A stretch of 64,000 nucleotides of DNA from Gemmataceae bacterium (lineage in GTDB: Bacteria > Planctomycetota > Planctomycetia > Gemmatales > Gemmataceae), in assembly GCA_901538445.1 (NCBI GenBank), contig LR594584.1, forward strand, positions 1,592,885 to 1,656,884. Reading direction: 5' to 3'. Below are positions 56,325 to 64,000 of the stretch, one piece after another. The number at the start of each line of letters is the position of its first letter. Positions within the stretch are counted from its first letter, which is position 1. The position numbers and the translations under genes were made by a program. The notes beneath the pieces are model-generated. The model made no database searches, was not told the origin of the DNA, and worked only from the letters and a program-made list of their open reading frames with translations.

Positions 56325-57074
56325 ATGCCCCCCACCCCGTCCGCGGCGCTGTTCGCCCGGCTCGCCACCCCGTACACCGCCGAGGCGCTGTTCGACTGCC
56401 TCCTCGACGTCGTGTACTTCGTGAAGAACGAGCGGGCCGAGTACGTCGTCGTGAACCGCACCCTCGCCGACCGGTGCGGGGTCCGCGACAAGCGCGACCT
56501 CATCGGCAAGACCGCCGACCAGGTGGCCCCGCCGCCGCTCGGCCGCACGTCGTGGGAGCAGGACGTCGCCGTGCTGCGGACCGGAGTGCCGGTGCTGAAC
56601 CAGCTCGAACTGCACGTCTACCCCACCGGCCAGGCCGGGTGGTGCCTGACCGACAAGTTCCCGCTGCTCGACGCGGCCGGAAAGGTGATCGGGCTCGCCG
56701 GGGTGTCGCACGACCTGCACGCGCCGGACGAGTCGGCCGGGCAGTACCGCTCGGTCGCGGCGGCGGTGAACCACGCCCGCGCGAACCTCGACCGCCGCCT
56801 CACGGCCGGCGAACTGGCCGGGGTCGCGGGCCTGTCGGTGTACCAGCTCGACCAGCGCATCCGCCGGCTGTTCCGGCTCACGACCGGGCAACTGCTGCTG
56901 AAGTTCCGCATGGACGCGGCCGCCGAGCAGCTCCGCGACACGGACCGCCCGGTGTCGCAGGTCGGGCTCGCGTGCGGGTTCGCCGACCAGAGCGCGTTCG
57001 CCCGCCAGTTCCGCCGCACCACCGGCCTGACCCCGGGCGAGTACCGGCGGACGTTCGGCACCGGTCCGGGGTGA
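56325..57074 (+). CDS. PAS-AraC transcriptional regulator
   Basis: A 249-residue regulator. A PAS sensor domain at about 20-130 (VVYFVKNERAEYVVVNRTLADRCGV ... KFPLLDAAGKVIGLAGVSHDL). The C-terminal 100 residues are an AraC-type double helix-turn-helix (LTAGELAGVAGLSVYQLDQRIRRLFRLTTGQLLLKFRMDAAAEQLR ... VSQVGLACGFADQSAFARQFRRTTGLTPGEYRR). Ligand and targets unknown; the nearby metallopeptidase and MFS genes are candidates by position only. Confidence 0.9.
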   Translation: MPPTPSAALFARLATPYTAEALFDCLLDVVYFVKNERAEYVVVNRTLADRCGVRDKRDLIGKTADQVAPPPLGRTSWEQDVAVLRTGVPVLNQLELHVYPTGQAGWCLTDKFPLLDAAGKVIGLAGVSHDLHAPDESAGQYRSVAAAVNHARANLDRRLTAGELAGVAGLSVYQLDQRIRRLFRLTTGQLLLKFRMDAAAEQLRDTDRPVSQVGLACGFADQSAFARQFRRTTGLTPGEYRRTFGTGPG

Positions 57075-57400
57075 GTCACGCGCGCCACGGCCGAAACGAA
57101 GGCGACGAAAAGAGGGGACGTGGTCGGGGCCAGGGTCAGGTGGCACCCCCTCACCCGCGACTCGAAGACTCACCGCGACTTCTCCCCCCAGACGGGGGGC
57201 GAGGTGGGGCTCGCCGGCCTCACCCCACGCTCACCCATCCGCCGTGCGACAACCCAGCGCAGAGGCAACACCTCGCCCCCCGTCTGGGGGGAGAGGTCGC
57301 CGCGCTTCGCGGCGGGTGAGGGGGCTCCACGCGAGGAGATCACCGGGAACGCCAACCCGACGGGCGCGTGGCTCACGCATGCCCCTCACCCGCACCGTAC
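57075..57400. other. Gene-free stretch of 326 bp holding an inverted repeat
   Basis: Between the AraC regulator and the convergent MFS transporter. It holds the inverted repeat described separately (57175-57300) and outer matching bases (57146-57158 with 57312-57324). I see no convincing gene in the rest. Confidence 0.65.
57175..57300. repeat. Intergenic inverted repeat, family E (CCCCCCAGACGGGGGGCGAGG)
   Basis: Arms 57175-57206 and 57269-57300 match inversely in 31 of 32 bases across a 62-base spacer. A 13-base outer pair (57146-57158 with 57312-57324) extends the structure. Confidence 0.85.
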
Positions 57401-58720
57401 TCACCCCTTCTCGTTTCCCGGCGGCCACAGCCACAGGATCAGCACGAAGGCGACGAGCGGCGCGACCCCGATCGCGCCGAGGACCGGCTCGTACGACTTC
57501 GCGAGGTCGCAGAGGTAGCCCTCGACCGGGTACGCGAGTGCGAGCGCGCCGTGCGCGCACATCCCGAGCGACCCGGACACCTTCCCCTGGTGCTTCGCCG
57601 AGAGTTCTTGGCTCAGCGCGAAGTACGTCGGGAACAGGCCCATTGCGCCGAACGCGACGACGAGCAGGCCGAGTTGCAGCGGCACCCCGTTCGGGAGGAA
57701 CGGCACCGCGACCGTCGTGAGCGTGCAGGCGGCGCAGAACCCGTAGGCGAGCACGCGGCTCCGGTGGACCGCGGTCCCCCGGCGGCACAACAGCAGCGTC
57801 ACCCCGCCGACGGTCCACGAGCCGATGTCGGCCACGACGTAGTACAGCGTCGTGAACTGGCTCATCTCCTTCTCGCTGAACCCCCGCTGCTCCTGGAGGT
57901 ACAGCGGGAGCCACGTGCGGTAGCCGTGCCAGGTGACGTTGATGCCGATGGACATGGCGAACAGGATCCAGAACCGCGCGTCGCGGAGCACGTCGCCGAA
58001 GCGGACGAGCCCGGCGCCGGCGATCGACTCCTCGGCCGGCCGCAGCATGGCCCGCGGCACGGTGAGGAACCACAGCGCGATCCACACGACCCCGAGCGAG
58101 CCGATGACGCGGAACGGGTACTTCCAGGTGTCGGTCGGCGCGCCGTCCACGGCCGCGAACGTGCCGCCGGTCACGGACATGACCGCGTTGCGGACCGGCT
58201 CGCCCGGGTCGGCCGACCGGAGCAGCGCGAGCACCACGAGCGGCGCGACCACCGCCCCGAGCGCGGTGCCGCTCTGGAACAGCGAGTTCCCCAGCGACCG
58301 CTCCTCGCGGCGGAGCACGGCCCGGGTCGTCTTCATCCCGCACGGCCAGTTCCCGGCCTCGAACAGCCCGAGCGCGAACCGGCACCCGAGGAGCATCCAG
58401 AACCCGGACGCGAACCCGGTGAGCACCCCCGCGGCCGACCACCCGAGGACCATGACCGGGTACACCCACCGCACGCTCACCCGGTCCACGAGCCACCCGG
58501 TGGAGACCGCCCCGACGGCGAACGCGACCGAGAACGCGCTCTCCAGCAGGCTGTACTCCTTGTTGTTCAGCTCGAAGTACGCCTTGATCCGCAGGGCCAT
58601 TTGGTTGAGGGCCATGCGGTCCATATAGTTAATGACGGTCGCCAGCATCAGCAGCAGGCACACCCACCACCGCCACGGCGACGGGGCGGCCACGGCGGGA
58701 GAGTCGGTCGAGGGGTTCAT
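57401..58720 (-). CDS. MFS transporter, anion-cation symporter type
   Basis: A 439-residue transporter with 12 predicted membrane helices. Signatures of the ACS group (ExuT, GudP relatives) are visible: VINYMDRMALNQMALRIKAYFEL near the N-terminus and GCRFALGLFEAGNWPCGMKTTRAVL between helices 4 and 5. These carriers usually import hexuronates, glucarate or other organic anions with protons; the substrate here is unknown. ATG 58720. A family D repeat lies just upstream of the gene. Confidence 0.9.
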   Translation of the reverse strand: MNPSTDSPAVAAPSPWRWWVCLLLMLATVINYMDRMALNQMALRIKAYFELNNKEYSLLESAFSVAFAVGAVSTGWLVDRVSVRWVYPVMVLGWSAAGVLTGFASGFWMLLGCRFALGLFEAGNWPCGMKTTRAVLRREERSLGNSLFQSGTALGAVVAPLVVLALLRSADPGEPVRNAVMSVTGGTFAAVDGAPTDTWKYPFRVIGSLGVVWIALWFLTVPRAMLRPAEESIAGAGLVRFGDVLRDARFWILFAMSIGINVTWHGYRTWLPLYLQEQRGFSEKEMSQFTTLYYVVADIGSWTVGGVTLLLCRRGTAVHRSRVLAYGFCAACTLTTVAVPFLPNGVPLQLGLLVVAFGAMGLFPTYFALSQELSAKHQGKVSGSLGMCAHGALALAYPVEGYLCDLAKSYEPVLGAIGVAPLVAFVLILWLWPPGNEKG

Positions 58721-58795
58721 TCGCGGCTCGGGGAGGAAGCGGTCCCCGACACGTTACCCGACCGGCCCGCGAGAGGCCAGCACTCGCGAAGGCGG

Positions 58796-58885
58796 TCACT
58801 CGCTCCGCGAGCGACACCACCGCGTCCCGCGGCGCACCGGCTCCGGTCGATGCGCCGGGGCGCGACTCGCGGAGCGAGTCGCCCA
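58796..58885. repeat. Intergenic repeat, family D
   Basis: Two palindromic segments with ACTCGCTCCGCGAG and ACTCGCGGAGCGAGT cores (58798-58814 and 58865-58882) facing each other. Same core as 39437-39532. Between divergent genes MFS and the membrane protein. Confidence 0.7.
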
Positions 58886-58913
58886 CTCTGTGATCCGAGA
58901 TGAGGGCACGTCC

Positions 58914-59423
58914 ATGGTTCCGGCGGCGCACGCACCGAAGCTCCCCACCCACCCACTCGCGCTGGGCGCGTTCGCCCTGTCGCTGTTCGCACTGCTCCTC
59001 GCGTCCTACGGGTCGCTGGACGCCGAGAAGCACCTCGCCGGGAGCCCGCTCCGCGAGGCCCGCGGGTCGGCCGGGCTGCCCGCGGAACCGGCCCACTGGT
59101 ACGAGCGCGCCCTGAGCCGCGGCGAGACGAGCGTGTTCGGCGGCCGCATCGACAGCAAGGTGCTCGCCCTCACGAGCCGGTCGAAGGTGGCGAACTACTC
59201 GCTCCAGATCGTGGCGTTCGTAGTGCCGCTCGTCGCCGGCGTGGTCGCCGCGCTGCTCGGCGGCTGGGCCATGACCGCGATCGAGCGCAGCGCGACGCGG
59301 TACAGCGGGAGCCTCCAGGCCGTGTTCGCACAACTCATCGGGTCGTTCGCGGCCATCATCGCCGGGTGCATGGTGCTCAGCTACTACGTCTGGCCGCTGC
59401 TCCCGTCGCTGTACACGACGTGA
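58914..59423 (+). CDS. Hypothetical membrane protein
   Basis: A 169-residue protein with three hydrophobic segments: LGAFALSLFALLLASYG (about 15-32), LQIVAFVVPLVAGVVAALLGGWAM (about 98-121) and LIGSFAAIIAGCMVLSYYVWPLLP near the C-terminus. The loop after the first segment is hydrophilic (SLDAEKHLAGSPLREARG). No family recognised. ATG 58914 follows the family D repeat. Downstream, a 26-base inverted repeat separates it from the convergent GIY-YIG gene. Confidence 0.7.
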   Translation: MVPAAHAPKLPTHPLALGAFALSLFALLLASYGSLDAEKHLAGSPLREARGSAGLPAEPAHWYERALSRGETSVFGGRIDSKVLALTSRSKVANYSLQIVAFVVPLVAGVVAALLGGWAMTAIERSATRYSGSLQAVFAQLIGSFAAIIAGCMVLSYYVWPLLPSLYTT

Positions 59424-59501
59424 GTTCAGGTGTTTCTCGTTTCGAGTTTCACGTTCAAAGTTGGAAAGCCGGGGCACGCGGCACTTCTGGAATTGCTCTG
59501 T

Positions 59502-59570
59502 CGAGCCACGGGGCTCGCCCCCGTGGTGTGGTGAGGTGCCGAAGACCACGGGGGCAAGCCCCGTGGCTCG
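59502..59570. repeat. Intergenic inverted repeat, family F (CGAGCCACGGGGC...)
   Basis: 26-base arms 59502-59527 and 59545-59570, inverse copies with one mismatch, between convergent genes. Likely a bidirectional terminator or a repeat remnant. Confidence 0.88.
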
Positions 59571-59582
59571 AAGGACACAGAT

Positions 59583-60797
59583 TCACCCCTGCTGCGGGAG
59601 CGGCCGGCACCGCTCGGCCGCGGCGAGCTGGGTCAGCAGCTTCGCCGCCTCGCCCGCGTTCCGGCGGAACCACGCAACCACCATCAGCACGCTGTCGATC
59701 GCACCCCCGACCAGAACGGGCGGGGCCGCGCCGCCGGTGAACGTCGCCGCGAGCAGGTCCGCGGCGGCCGCTCGCTCGGCGTCTGTTGCCGGCGTGTAGC
59801 ACACGGCCCGGACCTGTCCGCGGTGGATCAGGTACCACCGCTCGCGGCCGTCGTGCCCCACGAGCGGGTACACGAACGAGTTCCTCGTGCGGGCCTGCCG
59901 GAGCAGCGCGAGCCGCGCGTCGATCCACTCCAGCGTCTGCAGCCGGTCGCGGAGGGCGGTCGCCTTCTCGAACTCGAACCGCTCCGCAGCGGCGGCCATT
60001 AAGTTCTTCAAGGTGGCGAGCAGGGAGCGGTCGCGGCCGTCGAGGAACCCCTTGGCCGCCCGCGCGCCCGCGGCGTACTCGCCCCGCGTACACGCCCCGG
60101 CGCACGGGCCGAGGCAGCTCCCGAGTTCGTACCGCATGCACTTCGCCGACCGCTCGTCGCCGAACAACTCGGGCTGGTCGGCGAACGACAGCGGGACCGT
60201 CTGCGGGCAGTCGCGGAGCTTGAACCAGTCGTTGAGCCGCCGGGCGACCTCCTCCGACTTCCCCCGGACGACCAGCGGGCCGTACACGCCGAGTTCCTTG
60301 CCCGTCGGCTTGTTCGTGACGTACACGTACGGGGCCGGCGACTTGCCGACGCACACGTAGTGGTGCCGCTGGAGGCCGGGCACGCCGAGGACGTTGAACT
60401 TGGGACGGAGCGTCTGGATGAGTTCGAGCTCGCGGAGCAGCGCGGCGAGTTCGTCGCCGATCTGCTCCCACACGAGCACGCGGGTGTGGCGGATGATCTT
60501 GCCGGCCTTCGGGTCGCGGCTCTTCTCGCGGAAGTAGCTGAGCAGCCGGGCGCGGAGGTTCTTCGCCTTGCCGACGTACACGAGCCGGCCGCGGTCGTCG
60601 ATCATCCCGTACACGCCGGGCGACCGCGGGGCGTGCTGGCGCACCTGCTTCTTCAGCCGGGCCGGCTGCTTCGACCGGAACTGGCGGCCGACGACCGGCT
60701 CGCCGGCTGGCCGGAACCGCGACGGGCCGAACCCGTCGAACACGTTGGCGGGGAACAATCGGGGCTGGGCCGGCCCGTCCGTGGGGGTCTTCGGCAT
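59583..60797 (-). CDS. UvrC-like GIY-YIG nuclease lacking the C-terminal half
   Basis: A 404-residue protein. The GIY-YIG nuclease domain (GVYGM at 61-65, VYVGK at 73-77, then KNLRARLLSYFRE) is followed by UvrC-like segments: KCMRYELGSCLGPCAGACTRGEYAAG and a UVR/UvrB-binding helix (ERFEFEKATALRDRLQTLEWI). It lacks the RNase-H-like and HhH domains that make the 5' cut in full UvrC (about 600 residues). It is therefore closer to Cho, which makes only the 3' incision in nucleotide excision repair. A longer C-terminal domain than Cho follows (FVYPLVGHDGRERWYLIHRGQVRAV). Confidence 0.87.
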   Translation of the reverse strand: MPKTPTDGPAQPRLFPANVFDGFGPSRFRPAGEPVVGRQFRSKQPARLKKQVRQHAPRSPGVYGMIDDRGRLVYVGKAKNLRARLLSYFREKSRDPKAGKIIRHTRVLVWEQIGDELAALLRELELIQTLRPKFNVLGVPGLQRHHYVCVGKSPAPYVYVTNKPTGKELGVYGPLVVRGKSEEVARRLNDWFKLRDCPQTVPLSFADQPELFGDERSAKCMRYELGSCLGPCAGACTRGEYAAGARAAKGFLDGRDRSLLATLKNLMAAAAERFEFEKATALRDRLQTLEWIDARLALLRQARTRNSFVYPLVGHDGRERWYLIHRGQVRAVCYTPATDAERAAAADLLAATFTGGAAPPVLVGGAIDSVLMVVAWFRRNAGEAAKLLTQLAAAERCRPLPQQG

Positions 60798-60876
60798 GCG
60801 GTGGCTCGCGCAGTCTCCACTGTACGGGCGGTAAGTATAACCGACGCGACCCCCGCGCGTTAACCCGGGAAATCCC

Positions 60877-62073
60877 CTACTTCCCGACCGCGTAGAGCGC
60901 CTTGTCGGTGCGGAGGAACACCCGGCCGCGGGCCAGGGCCGGGGTGCCCAGCGAGCCCTCGCCGAGGTCGTTGGTCGCCAGCACCTCGAACCCCTCGGCC
61001 TTCGCGTCGATCACCGTACACGCCCCGGTCTCGTTCAGGAAGTACACCTTGCCGTCGGCGGCCACGGGCGACGCCGAGAACGCCCCCTTCACCCGCTCCT
61101 TGTAGAGCGACTTGCCGGTCTTCGCGTCCACACAGGTGATGAACCCCTGGCCGTCGGCGGTGTACACCTTCCCGGCGTAGACGAGCGGCGAGGCGTACCC
61201 GGTGCGGGCGTCGCGGGCCGCCCACTCGGGCTTCTCCGCGAGCCCCTTGGCGTCGATCTTGAACCGGCTCACGCCGCCGACCGGCAGGTACAGCGAGTCG
61301 CCGTCGAGCACGCCCACGGGGACCGACCCGCCGCCGGCCTTGAACGTCCAGTGCGCCGCGCCGGTCGCGGCATCGTAAGCGGTCAGCCCCTTCGGGCCGC
61401 TGAAGAGCAGTTCGGTGCCGCTCTCGACGGTGCGGACGAGCGGGGTCGTCCAACTGATCTCCCGCGGCCGCTCGGTCTTCCACACGTTGCGGCCGTACTT
61501 CGTGTCGAGCGCCGCGACGAACGACTCGCCGGCGTTGTCCATCGGCACGATGAGCCGCCCGGCCGCGAGGACCGGCGACGACGCCATGCCGACGGCGTTG
61601 GTGATCGTCGGGTAGTCGCCGACGAGGGACCGGTACCAGCGGAGGGTGCCGTCGGCGTCGAACGCCGCGAGGTCCCCGGTCGCGAACAGCGCGTAGACCC
61701 CGGTGTCGTCCGCGACCGGGGTGTTCGCGGCCATGCACGTCTTCGGGTGCGCCGCGGTGCTGCCCGTGCCCTGGAGCTGCCGGTGCCAGAGCTGCTTGCC
61801 GGTGTCCGCGTCGAAGCACAGGACGTGCAACCGGTCGTCGCGGGTGCCGGAACTACAGGTCACGTACACGCGGTTGCCGACGACCACCGGCGACGACGCC
61901 CCGCGGCCGGGCAGTTCGGCCCGCCACGCGACCCCCTTGGTCTTCGACCACTCGACCGGAAGGTTCTTCTCGTCCGACACACCGGTCGCGTTCGGCCCGC
62001 GGAACTGCGGCCAGTCGCCGGCGACCGCCACGGTTGGAACCAGTACGAGCACTGTGGTCAGGAGATGGCGCAT
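60877..62073 (-). CDS. Exported PQQ-like beta-propeller protein
   Basis: A 398-residue protein with signal peptide MRHLLTTVLVLVPTVAVA followed by a PQQ-type beta-propeller (GDWPQFRGPNATGVSDEKNLPVEWSKTKGVAWRAEL, CFDADTGKQLWHRQL, ALDTKYGRNVWKTE, CVDAKTGKSLYKE). These outer-membrane-like propellers are common in planctomycetes next to polysaccharide-related genes; the role may be structural rather than enzymatic, as no dehydrogenase residues are evident. It overlaps the upstream gene by ATGA (62073-62076 region), so the two are translationally coupled. Confidence 0.87.
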   Translation of the reverse strand: MRHLLTTVLVLVPTVAVAGDWPQFRGPNATGVSDEKNLPVEWSKTKGVAWRAELPGRGASSPVVVGNRVYVTCSSGTRDDRLHVLCFDADTGKQLWHRQLQGTGSTAAHPKTCMAANTPVADDTGVYALFATGDLAAFDADGTLRWYRSLVGDYPTITNAVGMASSPVLAAGRLIVPMDNAGESFVAALDTKYGRNVWKTERPREISWTTPLVRTVESGTELLFSGPKGLTAYDAATGAAHWTFKAGGGSVPVGVLDGDSLYLPVGGVSRFKIDAKGLAEKPEWAARDARTGYASPLVYAGKVYTADGQGFITCVDAKTGKSLYKERVKGAFSASPVAADGKVYFLNETGACTVIDAKAEGFEVLATNDLGEGSLGTPALARGRVFLRTDKALYAVGK

Positions 62074-63260
62074 CACTTCTTGTCCTCCGCGGGCGGTTCG
62101 GCGAGGAATCCGAGCGGGAGAGCCTTCCCGTCGGCCGCGAGTTGCGCCACGCCGGCGAGCGGGCCGCCGGTCGCGTCGCACACCCGCACCTGGAACTCCC
62201 ACTTCTGCGCCCAGGTCTCGGACTGGTTGTTCTGGCACACCTTGACCACGATGACGTTCTCGCCCTTGCGGAGCGTGCCGCGGCCCGTGTGCCCGTCGAA
62301 CGGCGCGCCGTGGTGGTACTCGTCGCGGCCGAACAGTTCCGTCTGGTTCAGGAAGATCTTCACCGAGGTCGGGCTGGTGACGCGGACCTCGCACGGCGTC
62401 TCCTTCTCGGCGGCGACCGTCGCGAGCGCGTAGGCGACCGCGTTCTTGTGCTTGCCGAGGAGGTTGTTCAGGTCGAACCGGCCGTCGCGGTCGGCGGTCG
62501 CCGCCGGCACCCACTTCAGCTTCGCGTCGTCCTTCCCCGCGTACGCGCCGGTGGCGGCCGTCGCGGTCTCGGGCGGGTACGCGACGCCGAACCCCTTGCT
62601 CTCGGGGCCGTCGAACGGGCCGACGAGTTGCACCGCGGTCACGAACCCGAAGTGCGCCGCCGTGCTCGCGGTGCCGCCGGATTCCTTGACCTTCTTGGCG
62701 AGCAACTCCACCTGATCCTTGTCGCGGGTCGCGGCGAACAGCTTTTCCAGGTCGGCCCGCGGGGCGGCCTTCCCGTCGCGCTCGAGCCGCTCCAGTTCGT
62801 GCGCGATCGCGTCGCGGCGCAGTTCGGGCGACCGGTCGTTGAGGAACGTCGGGAGCAGCCGGGCCTTCGCGCCGGGAACCTGCGAAACGAGCAGTTCGTA
62901 GGCCTGCCGGCGTGCGGCGGCGGCGAACTTCGGGTTCGTGGCGAACGCCTCGAGCTTGTCGGCCGGGAGCGGGCGGCCGGCGGCGCGCTCGGCGTCGGCA
63001 ATCGCGTCGGCGGCGGTGCGGAGCCAGTTCGCCGCGGCCGGGTTGCCGTCCTCGAACGCCTCCAGGGTCGGGAGCAGCGCCGGGCCGCCGCGGGCGACGA
63101 GCGCCTTCCACGCGGGACCGGCGTCCTCGTTCCCCTTCCCCTCGCGGGTCACCCGCGTGATGGCCCGGAGCGCGGTGGCGGTGGCGTCGTCGGCCGCGGG
63201 GGTCGGTGCGGCCGCCAGTGCGGCCAGCAGCGCCAGCGCGACGCCGGTGCGTGCGGGCAT
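62073..63260 (-). CDS. Exported HEAT-like protein with jelly-roll domain
   Basis: A 395-residue protein with signal peptide MPARTGVALALLAALAAAPTPAA. The N-terminal half is helical and repeat-like (PAWKALVARGGPALLPTLEAFEDGNPAAANWL, LLPTFLNDRSPELRRDAIAHEL), suggesting HEAT-type repeats. The C-terminal half (about 225-395) is beta-rich: VQLVGPFDGPESKGFGVAYPPE ... EVRVTSPTSVKIFLNQTELFGRDEYHHG ... GENVIVVKVCQNNQSETWAQKWEFQVRV, similar to beta-sandwich domains of glycosidase-associated proteins. It is the first gene of a coupled pair with the PQQ-like propeller. Confidence 0.82.
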   Translation of the reverse strand: MPARTGVALALLAALAAAPTPAADDATATALRAITRVTREGKGNEDAGPAWKALVARGGPALLPTLEAFEDGNPAAANWLRTAADAIADAERAAGRPLPADKLEAFATNPKFAAAARRQAYELLVSQVPGAKARLLPTFLNDRSPELRRDAIAHELERLERDGKAAPRADLEKLFAATRDKDQVELLAKKVKESGGTASTAAHFGFVTAVQLVGPFDGPESKGFGVAYPPETATAATGAYAGKDDAKLKWVPAATADRDGRFDLNNLLGKHKNAVAYALATVAAEKETPCEVRVTSPTSVKIFLNQTELFGRDEYHHGAPFDGHTGRGTLRKGENVIVVKVCQNNQSETWAQKWEFQVRVCDATGGPLAGVAQLAADGKALPLGFLAEPPAEDKK

Positions 63261-63321
63261 GTGCGGTTCCTCCTGTCGGGTCGAACGGGGCGGGTCGGGG
63301 GGCGGCGGGAGAGCGATCACT

Positions 63322-64000
63322 CTACTCGGCGGCGGGGAGCTTCGCCAGTAGTTCGGCGAGTGTCGCCGCGCCGATCGGCTTGGTCAGGTGGAAGTCGAAC
63401 CCGGCGTCCCGCGACCGCTGCCGGTCCTCCTCGGACCCCCAGCCGGTGAGCGCGACGAGGACGACCCGCTTGAGCCGGCCGTCGGCCCGCAGCGCGTGCG
63501 CGACCTCGAACCCGTCCATCCCCGGAAGGCTCAGGTCGAGGAACACCACTTCGGGCAGGAAGTCGGCCGCGGCCGCGAGGGCGTCGGGGCCGGTGTACGC
63601 GATCTTGATGTCGTGGCCCGACAGCGAGAGGAGCAGCGACAGGCTCTCGGCCGCGTCGATGTTGTCGTCCACGACCAGGATCCGCCGCGGGTGGGCGGTG
63701 AGGGTGATGTCGTGGTGGGACGCGACCGCCGCCGGCCCGGCCGGCTCGCCCTCGAGCGGCAGGCGGACGGTGAACGTGCTCCCCTTCCCCGCGCCGCCGC
63801 TCTCTGCGGACACCGTGCCGCCGTGCAGCTCGACCAGGCTCTTCACCAGCGCCAGCCCGATGCCCAGGCCGCCCTGGGCGCGGTCCAGGTGCTTGCCCAC
63901 CTGGGTGAACAGGTCGAACACCCGCGGGAGCATCTCGGCCGAGATGCCGAGGCCGTTGTCGGTGACCCGGACGACCGCCTCGCCGCGGCCGCGCTCGGCG
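63322..64000 (-). CDS. Hybrid histidine kinase, C-terminal part
   Basis: The gene runs off the right end, and its frame is open to base 64000. Visible from that end: the histidine-kinase ATPase N box (VRVTDNGLGIS) and G boxes (GGLGIGLALVKSLVELHGG), then a receiver domain with acidic D residues (LVVDDNIDAAES), phospho-acceptor D (VFLDLSLPGMDGFEVA) and LTKPIG. So it is a hybrid sensor kinase with a fused response regulator. The sensor part lies outside the window. Confidence 0.92.
   Translation of the reverse strand, partial: AERGRGEAVVRVTDNGLGISAEMLPRVFDLFTQVGKHLDRAQGGLGIGLALVKSLVELHGGTVSAESGGAGKGSTFTVRLPLEGEPAGPAAVASHHDITLTAHPRRILVVDDNIDAAESLSLLLSLSGHDIKIAYTGPDALAAAADFLPEVVFLDLSLPGMDGFEVAHALRADGRLKRVVLVALTGWGSEEDRQRSRDAGFDFHLTKPIGAATLAELLAKLPAAE

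Overview
The window is GC-rich chromosomal DNA, packed with genes on both strands, and looks like a planctomycete of the Gemmata group (Gemmataceae). The evidence is the gene repertoire. A c-type-cytochrome DUF1549/DUF1553 protein is paired with a DUF1501 protein. ECF sigma factors sit next to Ser/Thr kinases or FecR-type anti-sigma proteins that carry WD40 propellers. There are FHA-domain signalling proteins, secreted PQQ-like and sugar-dehydrogenase propellers, a large surface protein with an N-terminal LEDR leader motif, and many long intergenic inverted repeats. Genus and species cannot be fixed from the sequence alone.

Layout. 1-7.3 kb: the end of an HD/P-loop kinase-like gene, an ECF sigma factor with a membrane Ser/Thr kinase-WD40 protein, two tandem paralogous small exported proteins, a GNAT enzyme whose upstream side is occupied by an intact ISH3-like insertion sequence (15-bp ends, 5-bp target duplication), and a two-gene RelE/ParE-type toxin-antitoxin module. 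7.3-16.5 kb: rimO, a small-ORF plus HEPN-like pair, a thrS that lacks the TGS domain, an FHA / Ser-Thr kinase / FHA-STAS signalling cluster, an acidic protein with a poly-arginine tract, a long AT-rich palindrome and a second GNAT. 16.6-24.1 kb: a CBM9-sugar dehydrogenase-cytochrome c fusion, a BON protein, small proteins, a Gfo/Idh/MocA oxidoreductase and a CARDB protein. 24.1-30 kb: glgX and a compositionally odd two-gene block with the surface protein. 30-39.5 kb: an esterase, a Kef antiporter fused to TrkA-N, CBS and PTS-EIIA-like domains, a BtuF-like protein, an ArsB-like transporter, and a divergent PNPOx/katE stress pair.

39.5-50.4 kb: the DUF1501-DUF1553 pair, ThuA, an ABC-2 permease, corA, an ECF sigma/anti-sigma/exported-protein operon and an HDAC-family deacetylase. 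50.4-64 kb: a receiver protein, an RlmI-like methyltransferase, DoxX, a second ECF sigma operon with a FecR-WD40 protein, a zinc-metalloprotease-like protein, a PAS-AraC regulator, an MFS transporter, a UvrC-like GIY-YIG nuclease, two coupled exported proteins, and the end of a hybrid histidine kinase that runs off the window.

The most unusual material is the set of at least a dozen 25-32 bp intergenic inverted repeats falling into a few sequence families, the low-GC chimeric surface-protein gene flanked by a short duplication, a heptanucleotide repeat between the start codon and Tat signal of the DUF1501 gene, and several multidomain fusions. I found no tRNA, rRNA, CRISPR array, prophage or biosynthetic gene cluster, and no locus I can confidently call a new system.
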